Positions 15,005 through 15,487 of a DNA stretch of 15,487 nt are shown in pieces. Both the position numbers and the translations under genes were made by a program. The DNA is from an uncultured Mucispirillum sp. GTDB lineage: Bacteria > Chrysiogenota > Deferribacteres > Deferribacterales > Mucispirillaceae. The stretch covers positions 1 to 15,487 of the forward strand of contig CAMEZN010000007.1 in the NCBI GenBank assembly GCA_945947845.1, in the 5' to 3' direction. The first letter of the stretch is position 1, and every line of letters begins with the position of its first letter. The notes beneath the pieces are model-generated. The model had not been told where the DNA came from and ran no database searches. It saw only the letters and a list, made by a program, of their open reading frames with translations.

Positions 15005-15487
15005 GATAAATATAGAATGCAGAATCATTTGAAGATAACCACCACTATACCAGTAGTTTTTATGCATATTAGGAAATATACTGTTAACAAAACTAAAATA
15101 TTTTACATTACAGCTTATAAAGTCTACTGGATATTTTTCTACAATATCAATTATATTTTTTATTATTAAATTATTTTTTTTATCTTCGTAAAATACTGGT
15201 TCAAAATAATATGATGTAATAAAAACTTTTTTTGAAAAAATTTGCAGTAATGCAGGATAAGGGCTTTCTATATTTAAAGATGATTTATTTATATTATACT
15301 TACTTGCATGCTTTATTAATGTGTCTAAAATACCTAAGTAATTTTCACTATTCATATTTTTAAAATCTAACCAAAGATACTTTAAATCAGATTTCCCCCC
15401 CCCAGTAATAAGTCCATTTAAATTTTTAAATATTTCATCTAAATATAAATAGTTATTTTTATTAATATCTATATTAATATTATCGTG
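14951..15487 (-). CDS. unrecognised protein, 5' part beyond the window, with an in-frame G9 tract
   Basis: The minus-strand frame is open from the right edge to the TAG at 14951, giving 178 visible residues; the true start lies outside. A shorter reading from the ATG at 15355 would omit the upstream coding region and is less likely. Residues 29-31 are Gly-Gly-Gly encoded by nine G. After it comes KYLWLDFKNMNSENYLGILD, then SSLNIESPYPALLQIF and KVFITSYYF. The pattern WLDFKN..., IES..., TSYYF is reminiscent of glycerophosphodiester phosphodiesterase-like barrels, where such strands carry the active-site acids, but I cannot establish it. No signal or membrane segment is visible in this part. It converges on the EptA-like gene, which also carries a G9 tract. 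A surface-related, phase-variable role is inferred only from that. Confidence 0.72.
   Translation of the reverse strand, partial: HDNINIDINKNNYLYLDEIFKNLNGLITGGGKSDLKYLWLDFKNMNSENYLGILDTLIKHASKYNINKSSLNIESPYPALLQIFSKKVFITSYYFEPVFYEDKKNNLIIKNIIDIVEKYPVDFISCNVKYFSFVNSIFPNMHKNYWYSGGYLQMILHSIFIRLYILKQDNTGILILDY
15395..15403 (-). repeat. homopolymeric G9 tract (C9 on plus strand) in the partial terminal gene
   Basis: Nine G in the coding strand encode three glycines (ACT GGG GGG GGG AAA). One extra G gives TGA two codons later; one fewer gives TAA within four codons. The gene is ON as read. Confidence 0.8.

Noticed and set aside
14951..15355. 134-residue complete gene starting at the ATG at 15355
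   Set aside because: The frame is open to the window edge, no ribosome site precedes that ATG, and upstream codons look coding; I treat the gene as partial.
1..15487. tRNA or rRNA genes, CRISPR arrays, insertion sequences or prophage parts
   Set aside because: No cloverleaf, regularly spaced repeat array, transposase, integrase or phage protein was seen on either strand.

Overview
The window is strongly AT-rich chromosomal DNA from a Gram-negative bacterium. It carries lipid A/LPS genes (waaA, gmhB, two late-acyltransferase-like genes), a LolA-like lipoprotein carrier, HslVU, SecA, a NikR-type nickel regulator and a chemoreceptor that ends in a hemerythrin domain. AT-richness, LPS genes, a hemerythrin chemoreceptor and an HslV with a propeptide fit a Deferribacterota-like gut anaerobe or microaerophile such as Mucispirillum. 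That assignment is my inference from gene content and base composition, not a database match.

Layout. At 1-1190 two small unrecognised plus-strand genes lie behind a good sigma70-type promoter; a possible sigma54-type promoter precedes the second. From 5450 down to 1191 (minus strand) runs a LPS/envelope cluster: DUF374 (LpxJ-like) acyltransferase, waaA, LpxL-like acyltransferase and gmhB, tightly packed. A periplasmic rhodanese and a stand-alone receiver follow, probably with their own promoter, and end at a hairpin terminator built into the last codons of the receiver gene. Divergently, hslV-hslU (5626-7529) has a near-consensus promoter and a clear terminator. From 9704 down to 7729 nikR and a hemerythrin chemoreceptor form a two-gene unit with its own terminator. 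A 300-base AT-rich divergent intergenic region follows. Then secA, a lolA-like gene and an EptA-like phosphoethanolamine transferase/sulfatase-fold gene (10005-14888) form a plus-strand run. A convergent gene cut by the right edge (14951 to the end) closes the window.

How the genes work together. Most of the window concerns the cell envelope: Kdo transfer, secondary acylation, heptose precursor supply, Sec export, lipoprotein carriage and phosphoethanolamine-type decoration. HslVU is protein quality control. The nikR-chemoreceptor pair and the rhodanese-receiver pair are sensory or regulatory.

The most interesting signal is at the right end. The EptA-like gene and the convergent partial gene facing it each contain an uninterrupted run of nine G in the coding strand. 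Both are in frame as read here, and a one-base slip in either direction would stop translation within a few codons. In an AT-rich genome this looks like two neighbouring contingency (phase-variable) loci, one of them probably decorating the cell surface.
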